Of a DNA stretch of 24,473 bases, positions 23,484 through 24,473 are shown piece by piece. Source of the stretch: JAJXWB01 sp047605445 (GTDB lineage Bacteria > Pseudomonadota > Alphaproteobacteria > Rhizobiales > Beijerinckiaceae); the NCBI GenBank assembly GCA_047605445.1, contig JASGFP010000059.1:1-24473 (forward strand). The letters run 5' to 3'. Each line of letters begins with the position of its first letter. Positions within the stretch are counted from its first letter, which is position 1. The notes beneath the pieces are model-generated. The model did not search any database and had not been told where the DNA came from. It saw only the letters and a program-made list of their open reading frames with translations. A program made the translations under genes and the position numbers.

Positions 23484-24473
23484 GTGCGCGCGGGCGAGGC
23501 GATAGACGAGGATGCGGCTGGCGCGCTTGCGCGCCACGGCATCGGCTTTGCGCGCATGGCGGCCGATGGCGCCCTGCTTGCTCGCGCCGGCGCCGCGCTC
23601 GACTGGCTGCCTGCGATCGGGGAGGATTGTTTCGCGACGCCGCTGCTGTTCGGCATGGCCGACGAACTCTCCGCCCTGCGCGCTGGCGCGCGCGATATCG
23701 TCGCCCTGCCGGCCCTCGGCCTCGACAGCGGCGAGAAGATCGGCGTCACGATCGCATGGGACGAAAACCAGGAAGTGTTTTCCATCGCCGCGGCGCGCGC
23801 CTTCGGCGCCAGCGAAACCGAGACGATGCTGGTGCGCGAGCGCCGTGAACGACGGCTCGCCGACGAGCAGGCGGAAGCCGCGCGCAGGCGCGCCAACATC
23901 AGCGACGCGCTTTATCGCGACATCGTCGAATCCTCGGCCGATCTCGTGCTGCGGATCGCGGCGGACGGCACGATCGCCTTCGCCAACATCCATGCGCAGA
24001 CTTTCTGCGGCCGAGGCCTTGCCGCGCTCGTCGGCGCGCGACTCGAAGATGCGCTGCGCCCGCTGGGCGAGACGGGTTGGGGCGCGCTGGCGCGGCGCAA
24101 CGACGAGGAAACCTTCGAACAGAAGCTTGCCGCCGCCGATGGCCGTACGGCCTCGATCCTGTGGCGCGTGACCTGGCTCGGCGCGGCGGAGGGGCCGCCG
24201 GAATTCCAGGCCGTCGGCCGCGACATCACGCGGCTGCGTGAATTGCAGGCCGAAGTCGAGCGCGCGCAGGCGGTCGCTCGGCAGGCGCTGGTGATGCGCG
24301 AACGGCTGACGATCGCGCACGACCTGCACGACACGATCGTCCACGCGCTCGTCGCCGTGGTCGCGCAATTGCGTCTCGTCCGCAAGTTGGCGGAGCGCGC
24401 GCCGGAGCGCGTGCCTGAGGAAATCGCCCGCGCCGAAGAGGCCGCCAGCGCGGGCCTCGCGCGCGGCCGCGAG
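23484..24473 (+). CDS. PAS-domain sensor histidine kinase, HisKA_3/NarL type (3' end cut off by window)
   Basis: 330 codons are visible from a GTG start at 23484 (GGAGG ends 4 nt upstream; an in-frame TGA at 23436-23438 excludes an earlier start). Residues 1-110 look like a degenerate PAS-like sensor (HGIGFARMAADGALLARAGAALDWL). A charged linker helix follows (115-140, MLVRERRERRLADEQAEAARRR), then a clear PAS domain (146-255, IVESSADLVLRIAADGTIAFAN ... FQAVGRDITRLRELQ). The phospho-acceptor domain is RERLTIAHDLHDTIVHALV, with H282 in the LHD motif of HisKA_3 kinases. The ATPase domain lies beyond the window. The frame has no signal peptide, so a cytoplasmic sensor is expected. A LuxR-type response regulator partner is expected downstream. 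It lies 48 nt after the glycosyltransferase, possibly in the same transcript. Confidence 0.88.
   Translation, partial: MRAGEAIDEDAAGALARHGIGFARMAADGALLARAGAALDWLPAIGEDCFATPLLFGMADELSALRAGARDIVALPALGLDSGEKIGVTIAWDENQEVFSIAAARAFGASETETMLVRERRERRLADEQAEAARRRANISDALYRDIVESSADLVLRIAADGTIAFANIHAQTFCGRGLAALVGARLEDALRPLGETGWGALARRNDEETFEQKLAAADGRTASILWRVTWLGAAEGPPEFQAVGRDITRLRELQAEVERAQAVARQALVMRERLTIAHDLHDTIVHALVAVVAQLRLVRKLAERAPERVPEEIARAEEAASAGLARGRE

Noticed and set aside
21972..24368. Long minus-strand open frame opposite the glycosyltransferase and kinase genes
   Set aside because: It is a shadow of two well-supported plus-strand genes. Its composition (Arg, Asp, Ala, Gly, His) is that of antisense GC-rich DNA.

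Overview
The window is high-GC DNA (many GCG/GCC/CGC codons) from an alphaproteobacterium, most likely of the Hyphomicrobiales (Rhizobiales) type. The main evidence is a truncated ctrA, a DUF1153/SciP gene, a fliJ gene, and CtrA-like TTAA-N7-TTAA boxes and GANTC (CcrM-type) sites upstream of them. The species cannot be named from the sequence. No tRNA, rRNA, CRISPR array, transposase or phage gene was seen.

Layout. (1) 1-2.9 kb, cell cycle and motility: ctrA (minus, cut by the window edge) diverges from fliJ (plus). A UPF0104/YbhN-like membrane protein follows, then sciP (minus), whose product is known in Caulobacter as an inhibitor of CtrA-activated transcription. (2) 3.1-3.9 kb: a tandem universal stress protein with an FNR/FixK-like box upstream. 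(3) 4.1-19.9 kb, a mosaic of short transcription units for acyl-CoA and carbonyl catabolism: two crotonase-fold enzymes, an epoxide-hydrolase-like gene broken by an in-frame TAA, an OYE-type flavin oxidoreductase, an acyl-CoA dehydrogenase, three SDRs, an orphan molybdopterin large subunit of AYRGAGR type, an HSL-family esterase, an HpaI-type aldolase and a D-2-hydroxyacid dehydrogenase. GntR/FCD, MerR and TetR regulators sit among them, each with a recognisable dyad in an adjacent promoter region. (4) 20.1-23.4 kb, surface polysaccharide: gmd, rmd and a GT4 glycosyltransferase, predicted to make and transfer GDP-D-rhamnose (or D-mannose). (5) 23.5 kb to the end: the start of a PAS/HisKA_3 (NarL-type) histidine kinase.

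How it fits together. In the catabolic block an esterase or hydrolase would release a substrate. OYE and the SDRs would adjust C=C and C=O/C-OH groups. The acyl-CoA dehydrogenase and crotonases would carry out beta-oxidation-like steps. The aldolase and the hydroxyacid dehydrogenase would finish a 2-oxo or 2-hydroxy acid. The substrate cannot be read from the sequence. No CoA ligase, thiolase or transporter gene is present, so the pathway is incomplete here.

The intergenic spaces in block 3 hold several GC-rich inverted repeats of the dispersed alphaproteobacterial kind. I see no clearly novel defence or mobile system. The best leads are the regulatory architecture (CtrA boxes at ctrA/fliJ and sciP, the GntR-like palindrome shared by two promoters, a 19-bp-spacer MerR promoter, a TetR/cox palindrome), the nonsense-interrupted hydrolase, and a crotonase lacking both catalytic glutamates.
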